DNA of 64,000 nt from Mesoflavibacter sp037029465. Its GTDB lineage: Bacteria > Bacteroidota > Bacteroidia > Flavobacteriales > Flavobacteriaceae. The translations under genes and the position numbers were made by a program. The number at the start of each line of letters is the position of its first letter. The stretch's first letter is position 1. The stretch is from assembly GCF_037029465.1 (NCBI RefSeq), contig NZ_JAYMEM010000006.1:62001-126000 (forward strand), given 5' to 3'. The notes below the pieces were generated by a model. The model did no database searches, was not told where the DNA came from, and saw nothing but the letters and a program-made list of their open reading frames with translations. Below are positions 1-8,250 of this stretch, in pieces.

Positions 1-193
1 ACTCTTTATCATTAAATAACTTTAATAAAATTGGCTTTAAAAGGATATGAAAAAAACCCATAATCAAACCTAAAAACAAACTTTTCCTAATTATCTTAAT
101 TAAGGTTAAATCTTTCAAAAACACATTAAATAACAGAAAAATAATACTGTAGAATAAGAATACAGCTACAAACTCTAAAACCTTTTGCTTCAT
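1..193 (-). CDS. Partial membrane protein of unknown function
   Basis: An open frame starts with ATG at 193 and runs off the left edge of the window; 64 residues are visible. They contain two strongly hydrophobic stretches, about residues 7-24 and 36-54, separated by a short basic loop (KDLTLIKIIRK), so the product is very probably an inner-membrane protein with at least two transmembrane helices. The start lies 2 bases after the stop of dtd, which suggests it is the third gene of an rsgA-dtd transcript. I do not recognise the family. Membership of the operon says little about function, because the upstream partners are translation-quality and ribosome-assembly genes. Confidence 0.6.
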   Translation of the reverse strand, partial: MKQKVLEFVAVFLFYSIIFLLFNVFLKDLTLIKIIRKSLFLGLIMGFFHILLKPILLKLFNDKE

Positions 194-195
194 AA

Positions 196-648
196 TTACT
201 CTTTGTTTTTGGTATCAATAATTATAGTTACTGGTCCATCATTTACTAAAGCAACTTTCATATCGGCACCAAATTGTCCTGTTTGAATAGGCTTTTGTAA
301 GTCTGCTTCGCAAATTTTTATAAAACTTTCGTAAAGCGGAATTGCAACATCTGGTTTTGCTGCTTTTATATAGCTTGGTCTATTGCCTTTTTTAGTACTG
401 GCATGTAATGTAAATTGACTTACCACAATAACATCGCCATCAATATCTTTTACAGACTTGTTCATTACACCGTTTTCATCTGAAAAAATACGGCAATTCA
501 AAATTTTGTTAACTAACCAATTAATATCTTCTTGCGTGTCTTCTTCTACAATTCCGACTAAAACTAATAACCCTTGCTCTATTTGTGCTACTTTTTGATT
601 ATTAATAGTAACACTTGCTTGACTAACTCTTTGTAAAACCGCTTTCAT
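196..648 (-). CDS. dtd: D-aminoacyl-tRNA deacylase
   Basis: This cytosolic proofreading enzyme hydrolyses D-amino acids (and glycine mischarged on tRNA-Ala) from tRNA. The 150-residue length is normal for DTD. Both signature motifs are present: SQFTL at residues 77-81 and NDGPVT at 136-141, the latter being the cross-subunit Gly-Pro motif that excludes L-amino acids. The N-terminus MKAVLQRVSQASV is also typical. The gene begins 2 bases after the rsgA stop, so the two are almost certainly co-transcribed. Nothing looks truncated or unusual. Confidence 0.96.
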   Translation of the reverse strand: MKAVLQRVSQASVTINNQKVAQIEQGLLVLVGIVEEDTQEDINWLVNKILNCRIFSDENGVMNKSVKDIDGDVIVVSQFTLHASTKKGNRPSYIKAAKPDVAIPLYESFIKICEADLQKPIQTGQFGADMKVALVNDGPVTIIIDTKNKE

Positions 649-650
649 GA

Positions 651-1601
651 TTACTCTTTATCCCAGTTATCCGTTCGGTAATGTTCTTCTTCTCCTTCTA
701 AAATTTGCACATAACTTCTATATCGTGATGCTGCAATTTCATCATGTTCTAAAGCATTTTTTACAGCACATTTTGGTTCTTCCAAATGCAAACAATTATT
801 AAATTTACAATCTTGTTTTAAAGCGAAAAACTCTGGAAAATAATCACCTACTTCTTCTCTTTCCATATCAACAACACCAAATCCTTTTATGCCTGGTGTG
901 TCTATAATTTTAGCATCAAAACTTAAATCAAACATTTCGGCAAAAGTTGTAGTATGTTGTCCTTGCATATGCTGCATAGATATTTCTTTAGTTTTTAGAT
1001 CTAAAGAAGGCTCTATTGCGTTAACTAATGTAGATTTACCAACACCTGAATGACCTGTAAACATACTTACTTTACCTGCCATCATGCTTTTAACTTTATC
1101 TATATTTTTCCTTGTTTTTGCAGAAATACCAATACATTCATAACCTATTTGTCTATAGACGTGCGCTAAATATCTAACCTCATCTAGCGTATCTTGATCA
1201 TAAGCATCTATTTTATTAAATAAAAGTACAGCTTTAATATCATACGCTTCGGCAGTGACTAAAAAACGATCTATAAAACTGGTAAATGTTGGTGGATTAT
1301 CAATGGTTACTAACAAAAATACTTGATCAATATTAGAGGCAATGATATGTGTTTGTTTGGATAGATTAACCGATTTTCTTACAATATAATTTTCACGCTC
1401 ATGAATGTTATTGATAACACCGGTTTCGTTATCGCTTTTAGTATCCAGTTCAAAATCTACAAAATCGCCAACAGCAATTGGGTTGGTACTTTTAATTCCT
1501 TTTAATCGAAATTTACCTTTTATCCTACACTCGTAAGTTTGACCCAACTCGGTCTTTACGGTGTACCAACTTCCTGTAGATTTATAAACGCATCCTGTCA
1601 T
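651..1601 (-). CDS. rsgA: Ribosome small-subunit-dependent GTPase A
   Basis: RsgA is a circularly permuted GTPase that checks late maturation of the 30S subunit. The permutation is visible: the G4 motif NKID (residues 129-132) and G5 SAK (160-162) come before the P-loop GHSGVGKS (183-190) and G3 DTPG (234-237). An N-terminal OB-fold region covers about residues 1-75. A C-terminal zinc knuckle has Cys265, Cys270, His272 and Cys278. The length (316 aa) is usual. It is the first gene of a minus-strand group with dtd and the partial membrane gene, divergent from the gene at 1700. Confidence 0.96.
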   Translation of the reverse strand: MTGCVYKSTGSWYTVKTELGQTYECRIKGKFRLKGIKSTNPIAVGDFVDFELDTKSDNETGVINNIHERENYIVRKSVNLSKQTHIIASNIDQVFLLVTIDNPPTFTSFIDRFLVTAEAYDIKAVLLFNKIDAYDQDTLDEVRYLAHVYRQIGYECIGISAKTRKNIDKVKSMMAGKVSMFTGHSGVGKSTLVNAIEPSLDLKTKEISMQHMQGQHTTTFAEMFDLSFDAKIIDTPGIKGFGVVDMEREEVGDYFPEFFALKQDCKFNNCLHLEEPKCAVKNALEHDEIAASRYRSYVQILEGEEEHYRTDNWDKE

Positions 1602-1699
1602 CTGTACAAAGATGATGAATAATAGCCTTTAATGCAATAAAATTTAATTGTTAAAATTGATGTATATTGAACAAGTATTAATCATAATTTCTATTTACA

Positions 1700-2170
1700 A
1701 TGAAAAAATCATTATTCCTTATTCCAATTATTGCAATCGCATTTACTTCAATTTCTTTTATTAACAAACCTGCTCAAGTTGAATACAAGGTTGTTACAGC
1801 TGTAGAATCTATCGTGCCAAATGGATTTGGGCGTTCAAGAATGATCATGGCTACAGAAGACAAAGACTATCAAGAATTTACTACGTTAAGAAGTGACGAC
1901 AAAGATTCTGATGAAAAGAACAAGTCTAAAAGAGACGAAATTAGAGTTAAAAATTACGAAGAAACTAAGCTTTTAAACTTCTATAATTTAGGAGGAATTA
2001 GATTTCAAAATATTGCAGCTAATGATGCTGTAATGACTTCAAAAATCAACACTATGATTAGTGAAGGTTGGGAATTAGCTTTTGTTAATACTGGTGTGGA
2101 AAGTGAAGGTGGAAAAGGTGATGGAAAAGGTATTTTTATTACTAGATATACATTTAAACGAGTAAAATAA
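1700..2170 (+). CDS. Small secreted protein of unknown function
   Basis: A 156-residue product with a clear N-terminal signal peptide: MKK followed by a hydrophobic core to about residue 20, and likely cleavage near residues 20-25. There is no lipobox cysteine, so it should be periplasmic or exported. The mature part is polar, with a charged stretch of Asp, Lys and Glu at about residues 53-85, and a C-terminal pattern (SEGWELAFVNTG...ITRYTFKR) that resembles small DUF4177-like proteins in which a tyrosine or tryptophan-rich strand ends the chain. I do not recognise a named family with certainty. It is transcribed alone, divergent from rsgA, and ends at a strong bidirectional terminator. Confidence 0.75.
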   Translation: MKKSLFLIPIIAIAFTSISFINKPAQVEYKVVTAVESIVPNGFGRSRMIMATEDKDYQEFTTLRSDDKDSDEKNKSKRDEIRVKNYEETKLLNFYNLGGIRFQNIAANDAVMTSKINTMISEGWELAFVNTGVESEGGKGDGKGIFITRYTFKRVK

Positions 2171-2187
2171 TCTGAAAATAACATCAT

Positions 2188-2224
2188 AAAAAAAGCCTTT
2201 TTCAATTGTTGAAAAAGGCTTTTT
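2188..2224. terminator. Bidirectional intrinsic terminator
   Basis: The stem AAAAAGCCTTTTTC / GAAAAAGGCTTTTT closes on a short loop and is flanked by A and T runs on both sides, so it can work in either direction. It separates the plus-strand gene ending at 2170 from the DAHP synthase gene ending at 2229 on the minus strand. Confidence 0.85.
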
Positions 2225-2228
2225 AGTT

Positions 2229-3311
2229 TTAAGATTTTAAAATCTTCTCTTGATGATTTATAGATTCTTGATGTATAGCTTTAAATAACTTTAAAATAAA
2301 CTCTTCGCTTAGTCCTTTTTGCTCGCCTTCTAATACCATTTTTCCTAAAATCTCATTCCAACGCTTGCTTTGTAAAACAGCCACATTTTTTTGTTTTTTT
2401 AGTTGACCAATCCCATCTGCAACTTGCATTCGTTTTCCTAAAAGCTCAATAATTTGATTGTCTACAACATCTATTTTTGCTCTTAAATTGGCTAATTCAT
2501 TGTTAAAATCTGCTTCAGGATCAGTTTCTTTTCTAATGCGTAAATCTTTCATTATTTGCACCAAAGCAGTTGGCGTAACTTGCTGTGCTGCGTCACTCCA
2601 CGCATTATCTGGATCAAAATGAGTTTCTATCATTAAGCCATCAAAGTTTAAATCTAATGCGGTTTGTGATACATCAAAAATCATATCACGCTTTCCAGTA
2701 ATGTGCGACGGATCGTTAATTAACGGTAAATCTGGAAACTTGGTTTGCAGCTCGATAGCTAATTGCCATTCTGGATTGTTTCTGTATTTTGTTTTTTCAT
2801 ACGTTGAAAATCCTCTATGAATCACTCCTAACTTTTTAATATCTGCACTTGCTAAACGCTCAATCGCGCCTAACCATAAAGGTAAATCTGGATTTACAGG
2901 GTTTTTAACTAAAACCACTTTATCTGTTCCTTTTAAAGCATCTGCTATTTCTTGCACTATAAAAGGACTAACTGTAGATCTTGCTCCTATCCACAATAAA
3001 TCAACATCATGTTCTAAAGCTAATTCTACATGCGCACGATTAGCAACTTCGGTAGCAGTTTTTAATCCTGTTTCTTTCTTAACTTTTTGTAACCATTTTA
3101 AACCTAATGCACCAACACCTTCAAAATTACCTGGCCTTGTTCGTGGTTTCCAAATTCCTGCTCTGTAATAGCTTACGTCTGTATCTTTTAAATCGTGAGC
3201 GATTTTTAAAACTTGTTCTTCGGTTTCTGCGCTACATGGTCCTGCAATTACTAAAGGATGATCTAATTGTAAATCGTCCAACCATGTTCTTAATTCTTTT
3301 TTGTTTTCCAT
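2229..3311 (-). CDS. aroF: Bifunctional DAHP synthase / chorismate mutase
   Basis: This enzyme makes two steps of aromatic synthesis: condensation of PEP with erythrose-4-phosphate, and conversion of chorismate to prephenate. The N-terminal domain (residues about 15-260) is of the KDO8P-synthase-like DAHP type, with AGPCS (23-27), KPRTRP (55-60) and DPSH (200-203). The C-terminal domain (about 269-355) is an all-helical AroQ chorismate mutase, with LRAKIDVVDNQIIELLGKR and a following basic helix. The fusion is common in Bacteroidota. It is the last gene of the pheA operon, 32 bases after tyrA, so chorismate mutase, dehydrogenase and dehydratase are made together. Gene names for this fusion vary (aroF, aroG or aroA). 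Confidence 0.93.
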   Translation of the reverse strand: MENKKELRTWLDDLQLDHPLVIAGPCSAETEEQVLKIAHDLKDTDVSYYRAGIWKPRTRPGNFEGVGALGLKWLQKVKKETGLKTATEVANRAHVELALEHDVDLLWIGARSTVSPFIVQEIADALKGTDKVVLVKNPVNPDLPLWLGAIERLASADIKKLGVIHRGFSTYEKTKYRNNPEWQLAIELQTKFPDLPLINDPSHITGKRDMIFDVSQTALDLNFDGLMIETHFDPDNAWSDAAQQVTPTALVQIMKDLRIRKETDPEADFNNELANLRAKIDVVDNQIIELLGKRMQVADGIGQLKKQKNVAVLQSKRWNEILGKMVLEGEQKGLSEEFILKLFKAIHQESINHQEKILKS

Positions 3312-3343
3312 TTCTTTTTCTGAATTTAACCTACCAGGTTGTA

Positions 3344-4195
3344 TTAATGTATTCCGTTTAAAATTTGTTTTATATAATTGGTGTCTTTCATTGCTTTGTA
3401 AACCGACTGAAAATCGTCTTCTACAATCATTTGCTTAAACATTGAAAGATTTTGAATATACTCTTCTAAAGTCTCTACGACATTTTGTTTATTCTGCTCA
3501 AAAATTGGTGTCCACATTTCTGGGCTGCTTTTTGCAAGTCTAACTGTACTTTCAAAACCAGATCCTGCCATATCAAAAATATCGCGTTCGTTTTTTTCTT
3601 TTTCTATTACAGTTTTTCCTAACATAAACGAACTAATGTGTGATAAATGCGACACGTATGCTATATGTTTATCATGCGATTCTGGATTCATGTAACGCAT
3701 ACGCATACCTATTTTTGAAAACACATTTAAAACTTGTTCTTGTAATTTTGAAGCTGTTTTTTCAACTTCACATATAATATTTGTTTTGTTTTTAAATAAA
3801 TTTTGAATGGCTGCTTTTGGACCAGAAAACTCGGTACCAGCAATTGGATGTGTTGCTAAAAAGTTACGACGTTTTGGGTGATTATCTACCGCTTTACAAA
3901 TAGCTTGTTTTGTAGAACCAACATCTATCACTACCGAAAAATCAGACACTTTATCTAGTACTTTTGGCAACTCATTTACCGCAACATCTACTGGAATTGC
4001 AAGCACTACCAAATCTGCATTTGGTAAATCTTCATAAGTTGCTTTTTGATCAATAACACCTAATTCTTGCGCTTCTATTAAATGCGCTTCGTTTTTATCA
4101 ATACCATAAATGATACAGTCTGGCAACGCATTTTTAAAATCTAATGCCAAGCTACCGCCAATTAAACCTGTTCCTATGATGTATATATGTTTCAT
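3344..4195 (-). CDS. tyrA: Prephenate dehydrogenase
   Basis: NAD(P)-dependent oxidative decarboxylation of prephenate to 4-hydroxyphenylpyruvate, the tyrosine branch. The Rossmann motif GTGLIGGS is at residues 8-15 and the substrate-site segment HPIAGTEFSG is present in the middle. At 283 residues there is no C-terminal ACT domain, so this is the short form without a fused regulatory domain. The start codon shares one base with the stop of the upstream aminotransferase gene (TAATG), which indicates translational coupling. It sits between the aminotransferase and the DAHP synthase/chorismate mutase gene in the same operon. Confidence 0.93.
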   Translation of the reverse strand: MKHIYIIGTGLIGGSLALDFKNALPDCIIYGIDKNEAHLIEAQELGVIDQKATYEDLPNADLVVLAIPVDVAVNELPKVLDKVSDFSVVIDVGSTKQAICKAVDNHPKRRNFLATHPIAGTEFSGPKAAIQNLFKNKTNIICEVEKTASKLQEQVLNVFSKIGMRMRYMNPESHDKHIAYVSHLSHISSFMLGKTVIEKEKNERDIFDMAGSGFESTVRLAKSSPEMWTPIFEQNKQNVVETLEEYIQNLSMFKQMIVEDDFQSVYKAMKDTNYIKQILNGIH

Positions 4196-5334
4196 TATAA
4201 TCTACTAATTGCGTCTTTAATTTGGGCTTCTTTCGCGCAAAGCGAAAAACGAATATAACCTTCGCCTTGCGAACCAAAAACGGTTCCTGGTGTAATAAAC
4301 ACGCTGTTGTTGTATAAAATTTGATCTATAAACACTTCAGATGTTTTTCCTTCTGGCAACTTTGCCCAAACAAATAATCCTGTTGCATTTTTATCGTACG
4401 TACAATCTAATTTATCAGCTAATTGCCAAATAAGTTCGCGTCTGCTTTTATAAATTTTATTTAAACTTTTGTACCAAGCAGATGAGCATTTTAAAGCTTC
4501 TATTGCACCTTTTTGGATTCCGTAAAACATACCAGAATCCATATTACTTTTCACTTTTAAAATGGCGTTAATATGTGCTGCATGTCCTAAAACCATTCCA
4601 ACTCGCCAACCTGCCATATTAAATGTTTTGCTTAACGAATTTAGCTCTAAAGCGACATCTTTTGCACCTTCAACATCTAAAATGCTAATCGGATTATCGT
4701 TTAAAATGAAGCTATACGGATTGTCATTTATTAATAAAATATTGTGCTTTTTAGCAAATGCGACTAACGTTTCTAAATCGGCTTTTGTCGCTTTTGCACC
4801 AGTTGGCATATGCGGATAACTGGTCCACATTAATTTAACTTTGCTTAAATCTTGCTGCTCGATAGCTTCAAAATTTGGTAGCCAATTATTGGTTTCATCT
4901 AAATTATAATGCATTGGTGTTGCTTGTACCAATTGTGTCACCGAGCTGTAAGTTGGGTAACCTGGATTTGGGATTAAAACAGCATCGCCTTCATTTAAAA
5001 ACGCTAAAGAAATATGCATAATACCTTCCTTGCTTCCCATAAGTGGTAAAACTTCGGTATCTGGATTTACTGCAACATTAAATTCGGTATTATAAAAATC
5101 TGCAATTGCTGTTCTTAATTCTGGTAACCCTTGATAACTCTGGTATTTGTGCGCCACAGGATGTACTAAACTATCTACCAAAACATCAACCACTTGTTTT
5201 GGTGGCTCTAAATCTGGACTACCAATCCCTAAATTAATAATTGGTTTTCCGTCTTTAATTAATTGATTGACTTCTTTTAACTTACGAGAAAAGTAATATT
5301 CTTGAACGCTATGTAATCGATCTGCAACTTTCAT
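4195..5334 (-). CDS. Class I/II PLP aminotransferase of the aromatic operon
   Basis: A fold-type I aminotransferase of 379 residues. The PLP lysine is Lys236 in SLSKTFNMAGWRVG, and the cofactor segment NDNPYS (about 203-208) and the N-terminal LGIGSPDLEPP are as expected. Its place between pheA and tyrA, coupled to both by one-base TAATG overlaps, strongly suggests it transaminates phenylpyruvate and 4-hydroxyphenylpyruvate as the last step of Phe and Tyr synthesis. Annotation pipelines often call such proteins aspartate or LL-DAP aminotransferases; sequence alone does not settle the substrate, so the specificity is inferred from context. Confidence 0.9.
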   Translation of the reverse strand: MKVADRLHSVQEYYFSRKLKEVNQLIKDGKPIINLGIGSPDLEPPKQVVDVLVDSLVHPVAHKYQSYQGLPELRTAIADFYNTEFNVAVNPDTEVLPLMGSKEGIMHISLAFLNEGDAVLIPNPGYPTYSSVTQLVQATPMHYNLDETNNWLPNFEAIEQQDLSKVKLMWTSYPHMPTGAKATKADLETLVAFAKKHNILLINDNPYSFILNDNPISILDVEGAKDVALELNSLSKTFNMAGWRVGMVLGHAAHINAILKVKSNMDSGMFYGIQKGAIEALKCSSAWYKSLNKIYKSRRELIWQLADKLDCTYDKNATGLFVWAKLPEGKTSEVFIDQILYNNSVFITPGTVFGSQGEGYIRFSLCAKEAQIKDAISRL

Positions 5335-6161
5335 TATAGTTTTGCGTTTTTATAGGTTCCTAAAATTTTAAAATGTGTTGCCATTATTGTCATAATTGAT
5401 GCTGCTTTTTCAAAATCTTCATAAGCCTCAAAAGTGACATCTACAAAAAACGAATATTTCCAAGGTGTTTCAATTTTTGGTAAGGATTGTATTTTAGTAA
5501 GGTTTAATTTACAATCGCTCATCACATTTAAAATTGTTGCCAAACTTCCTCTTTTATGATCTAATTCAAATTTTAATGATGCTTTGTTTATTTCATTTTT
5601 ATGATTATTAATAGGTTGCGTTTTTACAATAGCAAATCGGGTTTGATTGTGTTTTATGGTTTGAATACTTTCGGCTAAAATGTTTAAGTTAAAAATCTTT
5701 GCTGCCAAAGTACTTGCTATTGCTGCAACACCTTTTATTTGCTGCGTCTCAATTTTTCTTGCCACATCTGCAGTGTCTTTATCTTCTACCAGTTTGATAT
5801 GCGGATAGTCTTTAAAAAACGATTTGCATTGCAATAGCGCCATAGGATGACTGTGCACTTCTTTTATATCTGCAATTGTTTGGTTTGGCAACGCCATTAA
5901 TTGATGCTGAATGTCTAAATACTGCTCGCCAACAATGTGCAAATTGTTATTATCAATCAACGCATAATTTGGCAAAATAGAACCTGCGATAGAGTTTTCT
6001 AACGCTAAAATTGCTGTTTCTGCGGTGTTATCAAATAAAGACGCAACCGTTTCGTCAAACGTTAAGCACTCTTTTATTTTATGTGTATTGTCATAAAAAT
6101 TTAACGACACTATATGATGAAAAGAGCCTTTTATTCCTTGTATTGCTATAGTTTTTACCAT
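5334..6161 (-). CDS. pheA: Prephenate dehydratase
   Basis: Converts prephenate to phenylpyruvate, the phenylalanine branch. The catalytic domain covers about residues 1-180 and includes the catalytic Thr-Arg-Phe motif in NQTRF (Thr173). A C-terminal ACT domain covers about 193-270. Its usual ESRP phenylalanine-binding motif reads QSLP here, so allosteric inhibition by Phe may be altered; that is inference. It is the first structural gene of the operon. The ATG follows directly after the T-tract of an intrinsic terminator (6162-6190), with no room for a conventional ribosome binding site, so expression should depend on the leader upstream. Confidence 0.93.
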   Translation of the reverse strand: MVKTIAIQGIKGSFHHIVSLNFYDNTHKIKECLTFDETVASLFDNTAETAILALENSIAGSILPNYALIDNNNLHIVGEQYLDIQHQLMALPNQTIADIKEVHSHPMALLQCKSFFKDYPHIKLVEDKDTADVARKIETQQIKGVAAIASTLAAKIFNLNILAESIQTIKHNQTRFAIVKTQPINNHKNEINKASLKFELDHKRGSLATILNVMSDCKLNLTKIQSLPKIETPWKYSFFVDVTFEAYEDFEKAASIMTIMATHFKILGTYKNAKL

Positions 6162-6190
6162 AAAAAAAGTCCCGATAAAATCGAGACTTA
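6162..6190 (-). terminator. Attenuator terminator of the pheA operon
   Basis: On the minus strand AAGTCTCGA pairs with TCGGGACTT (9 pairs, one of them G-U) across a five-base TTTTA loop, followed by a run of Ts that ends exactly at the pheA ATG. A terminator between a promoter and the first gene only makes sense if it is conditional; see the leader peptide and antiterminator entries. Confidence 0.85.
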
Positions 6191-6232
6191 GTATTAAATT
6201 TATGCTGTTTAAATTACATATACAACGTCTCG
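6182..6232 (-). promoter_or_regulatory. Predicted antiterminator of the pheA operon
   Basis: The RNA segment CGAGACGTTGTAT (6232-6220), which lies inside leader-peptide codons 20-24, is complementary to ATACTAAGTCTCG (6194-6182), which contains the 5-prime arm of the terminator. Eleven of thirteen positions pair, including an uninterrupted CGAGAC/GTCTCG block. The two stems are mutually exclusive. A ribosome stalled on the aromatic codons 8-16 would leave the 5-prime arm free for antitermination; a ribosome reaching the stop codon at 6214-6216 would cover it. Confidence 0.75.
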
Positions 6233-6291
6233 TTCTTTTCGTTAAAAAAGAAATAAAACCAGTTATAATATGTATTTAAAATTGTGTTCAT
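6214..6291 (-). CDS. Aromatic-rich leader peptide (attenuator)
   Basis: A 25-codon open frame from ATG at 6291 to TAA at 6216-6214. Nine of the 25 residues are aromatic and eight of them are concentrated in residues 8-16, YYNWFYFFF. It lies just downstream of a plausible promoter and just upstream of an antiterminator/terminator pair, followed by a Phe/Tyr biosynthetic operon. This is the classical design of ribosome-mediated transcription attenuation, where starvation for the charged tRNAs stalls the leader ribosome. The peptide itself probably has no function. The codons seen are TAT TAT AAC TGG TTT TAT TTC TTT TTT, so Phe and Tyr, and perhaps Trp, are sensed. Confidence 0.88.
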   Translation of the reverse strand: MNTILNTYYNWFYFFFNEKNETLYM

Positions 6292-6307
6292 TATTGTTTT
6301 GTTATTG

Positions 6308-6337
6308 CTAAAGTAGACAATTAATTGAAAAATCAAA
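6308..6337 (-). promoter_or_regulatory. Predicted promoter of the pheA leader
   Basis: On the minus strand TTTG (6337-6334), an 18-base spacer and TACTTTAG (6315-6308) match the Bacteroidota primary-sigma pattern TTTG / TAnnTTTG with one mismatch. Transcription would begin about ten bases before the leader-peptide ATG. Confidence 0.55.
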
Positions 6338-6440
6338 ATACTAAAGCCTGAAATTATGAGTTTTATAACAAGTTTTAAAGATTTTGATACAATTAAGCTT
6401 TTAAATTATAGAATGTTTATTTTTGAAGAAACATATTAGC

Positions 6441-7334
6441 ATGTCAATAAAAGTTAAAAACATCACTAAACAATTTGGAGCGCAAAAAGCATTAAACAAT
6501 GTATCTTTTAGCGTTAATCGTCCAGAAATTGTTGGATTTTTAGGTCCTAATGGTGCCGGAAAATCGACAATGATGAAAATTTTAACCACTTACCTTTCTC
6601 CTACTTCTGGTAACGCTGAAGTAAATGGGCATGCTGTATCAAACCAACAAAAGCAAGTACAAAAAAGTGTTGGCTACTTACCAGAGCACAATCCTTTATA
6701 TTTAGACCAATACGTGCGTGAGTATTTACGATTTAATGCAAACGTATATAACGTTGACAAATCTAGAGTTGAAGAGGTTATTGAACTTACTGGATTAACA
6801 CCAGAAGCACATAAAACTATTGGGCAACTCTCTAAAGGTTACAGACAACGTGTTGGGTTAGCTAATGCGCTGTTGCATAATCCTGAAGTTTTAATTTTAG
6901 ACGAACCTACAACTGGTTTAGATCCAAATCAATTAGTAGACATCAGGCAATTAATTAAAGGCTTAGGCAAAGACAAAACCGTCTTTTTATCTACGCACAT
7001 TATGCAGGAAGTAGAAGCTATGTGTGATCGTGTCATTATTATTAATAAAGGTGAAATTGTTGCTGATAAAAAATTAAGCGAATTACGCGAAGGACAAGAA
7101 CAAACTGTTATTGTCGAGTTTGATTACCGCGTGGAAGATGCTTTTTTACTTAAACTTCCGCATGCTAAAAGCGTGAAAAATGTGCATGATTTTATTTATG
7201 AAATTGTGTTTGATACAACAACAGATATGCGTGCTCATGTATTTGATTTTGCGCATGATAATGAGTTGAAGATTCTACAGTTAAACCAGAAAAACGCTAG
7301 TTTAGAGAGCTTATTTAGGGAATTGACGAGTTAA
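6441..7334 (+). CDS. gldA: ABC transporter ATP-binding protein, GldA type
   Basis: A 297-residue ABC ATPase. Walker A is GPNGAGKST, the signature loop reads LSKGY rather than LSGGQ, Walker B is ILDEPTTGLDP and the switch histidine is in STHI. Length, start (MSIKVKNITK) and the roughly 80-residue C-terminal extension match GldA, the ATPase of the GldAFG complex associated with gliding motility in Flavobacteriaceae; the partner genes gldF and gldG are not adjacent, as is usual. A TTG codon 18 bases upstream is in frame, but the ATG at 6441 gives the family's normal N-terminus. Assignment to GldA rather than another ATPase of the same type is by resemblance. Confidence 0.82.
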   Translation: MSIKVKNITKQFGAQKALNNVSFSVNRPEIVGFLGPNGAGKSTMMKILTTYLSPTSGNAEVNGHAVSNQQKQVQKSVGYLPEHNPLYLDQYVREYLRFNANVYNVDKSRVEEVIELTGLTPEAHKTIGQLSKGYRQRVGLANALLHNPEVLILDEPTTGLDPNQLVDIRQLIKGLGKDKTVFLSTHIMQEVEAMCDRVIIINKGEIVADKKLSELREGQEQTVIVEFDYRVEDAFLLKLPHAKSVKNVHDFIYEIVFDTTTDMRAHVFDFAHDNELKILQLNQKNASLESLFRELTS

Positions 7335-7439
7335 ACTGAATTAACTTATAGTCTTTTTGTAAATTCTTATTGACACTAATTTACACAAATACTTAATGTG
7401 TTTTTAATTGTGTCCAAAACAACATCTACACAATTTTAG

Positions 7440-7459
7440 ATTCCTGCTTTCACAGGAAT
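7440..7459. repeat. REP-like palindrome
   Basis: A palindrome with arms ATTCCTG/CAGGAAT around CTTTCA in the convergent gap between gldA and the next gene. The minus strand at 10444-10463 carries a close relative (arms ATACCTGC/GCAGGCAT, loop TTTC). It could act as a weak bidirectional terminator, but there is no strong T-tract. Confidence 0.6.
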
Positions 7460-7460
7460 G

Positions 7461-8204
7461 TTACTCAAAAATAACGCGACCATCAAATTGCTCGGTCACA
7501 TCAATAATTGGTGGAGTATTGACTGCAATTACATTTCCTGTGCTTACTAGGTTTGCTTTAAGTTCTTGTTGCGGATTTACAATAATATCGTTACTACCAC
7601 GATGATAAATAGTCACGTTTTGAGCCACAAGGTATCGTCCTTGAAAACGTCCATCTCCTGATGCATGACTTATATTTAAATGTTCTGTAGTACCAGAAAT
7701 TGTACTTGTTGTTAGATTATTAATTACAACTCTTAATGTTGTGCAATTTACTTCTAAATTAAAATTACCAACGTTATAATAATCACCGTTATAATCTTCT
7801 GACAATAACTGTAAATTTGGAAAGTTTAAAACACCAACGCTATGCACATCTAAAGTACTACTATTTCTAATTTCGGTTAGGTTTGGAACAGTAACATGTA
7901 CTTTAGTGATACCGTAATCTCTGGTTAAATTACAAGTATTGTTATCTTTTAAAATCAATCGGTCGTTTTGTACATAAACCTCAACATCATTAATTAAGTT
8001 TTCACCAGTTTCTACTAAAACACTTGGTGTTGCGCCTTGAGTTATAAATAACTCGACATTTTTATGTACCGTGATTTTGAAAAATGTACCAACTTCAAAA
8101 GTTTGTTGAATGATATCTCCTGCACTTTGAAAGCAGTCTGGTGCATCTTCTTGATTGCATCCAAAAACAAAAAACAGGGTAATTATGTATAGTAATTTTT
8201 TCAT
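7461..8204 (-). CDS. Lipoprotein with putative auto-transporter adhesin head (GIN) domain
   Basis: A 247-residue product starting with a lipoprotein signal peptide: a hydrophobic core to about residue 13 and the lipobox VFGC with Cys16. The mature part looks like the DUF2807 / head GIN domain family: repeated beta strands with short Asn- and Gly-rich turns, including FFKITVHKNVELFITQG near the start and a long right-handed beta-helix-like pattern after that. These proteins are common surface or periplasmic lipoproteins in Bacteroidota, and their function is not established. It stands alone, 153 bases from the next gene, with an interspersed repeat (8251-8355) in that gap. Confidence 0.82.
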   Translation of the reverse strand: MKKLLYIITLFFVFGCNQEDAPDCFQSAGDIIQQTFEVGTFFKITVHKNVELFITQGATPSVLVETGENLINDVEVYVQNDRLILKDNNTCNLTRDYGITKVHVTVPNLTEIRNSSTLDVHSVGVLNFPNLQLLSEDYNGDYYNVGNFNLEVNCTTLRVVINNLTTSTISGTTEHLNISHASGDGRFQGRYLVAQNVTIYHRGSNDIIVNPQQELKANLVSTGNVIAVNTPPIIDVTEQFDGRVIFE

Positions 8205-8250
8205 TTTTTTACTCTTTACTTTATCGTCAAACGCTAACCATTGGTTTTAC

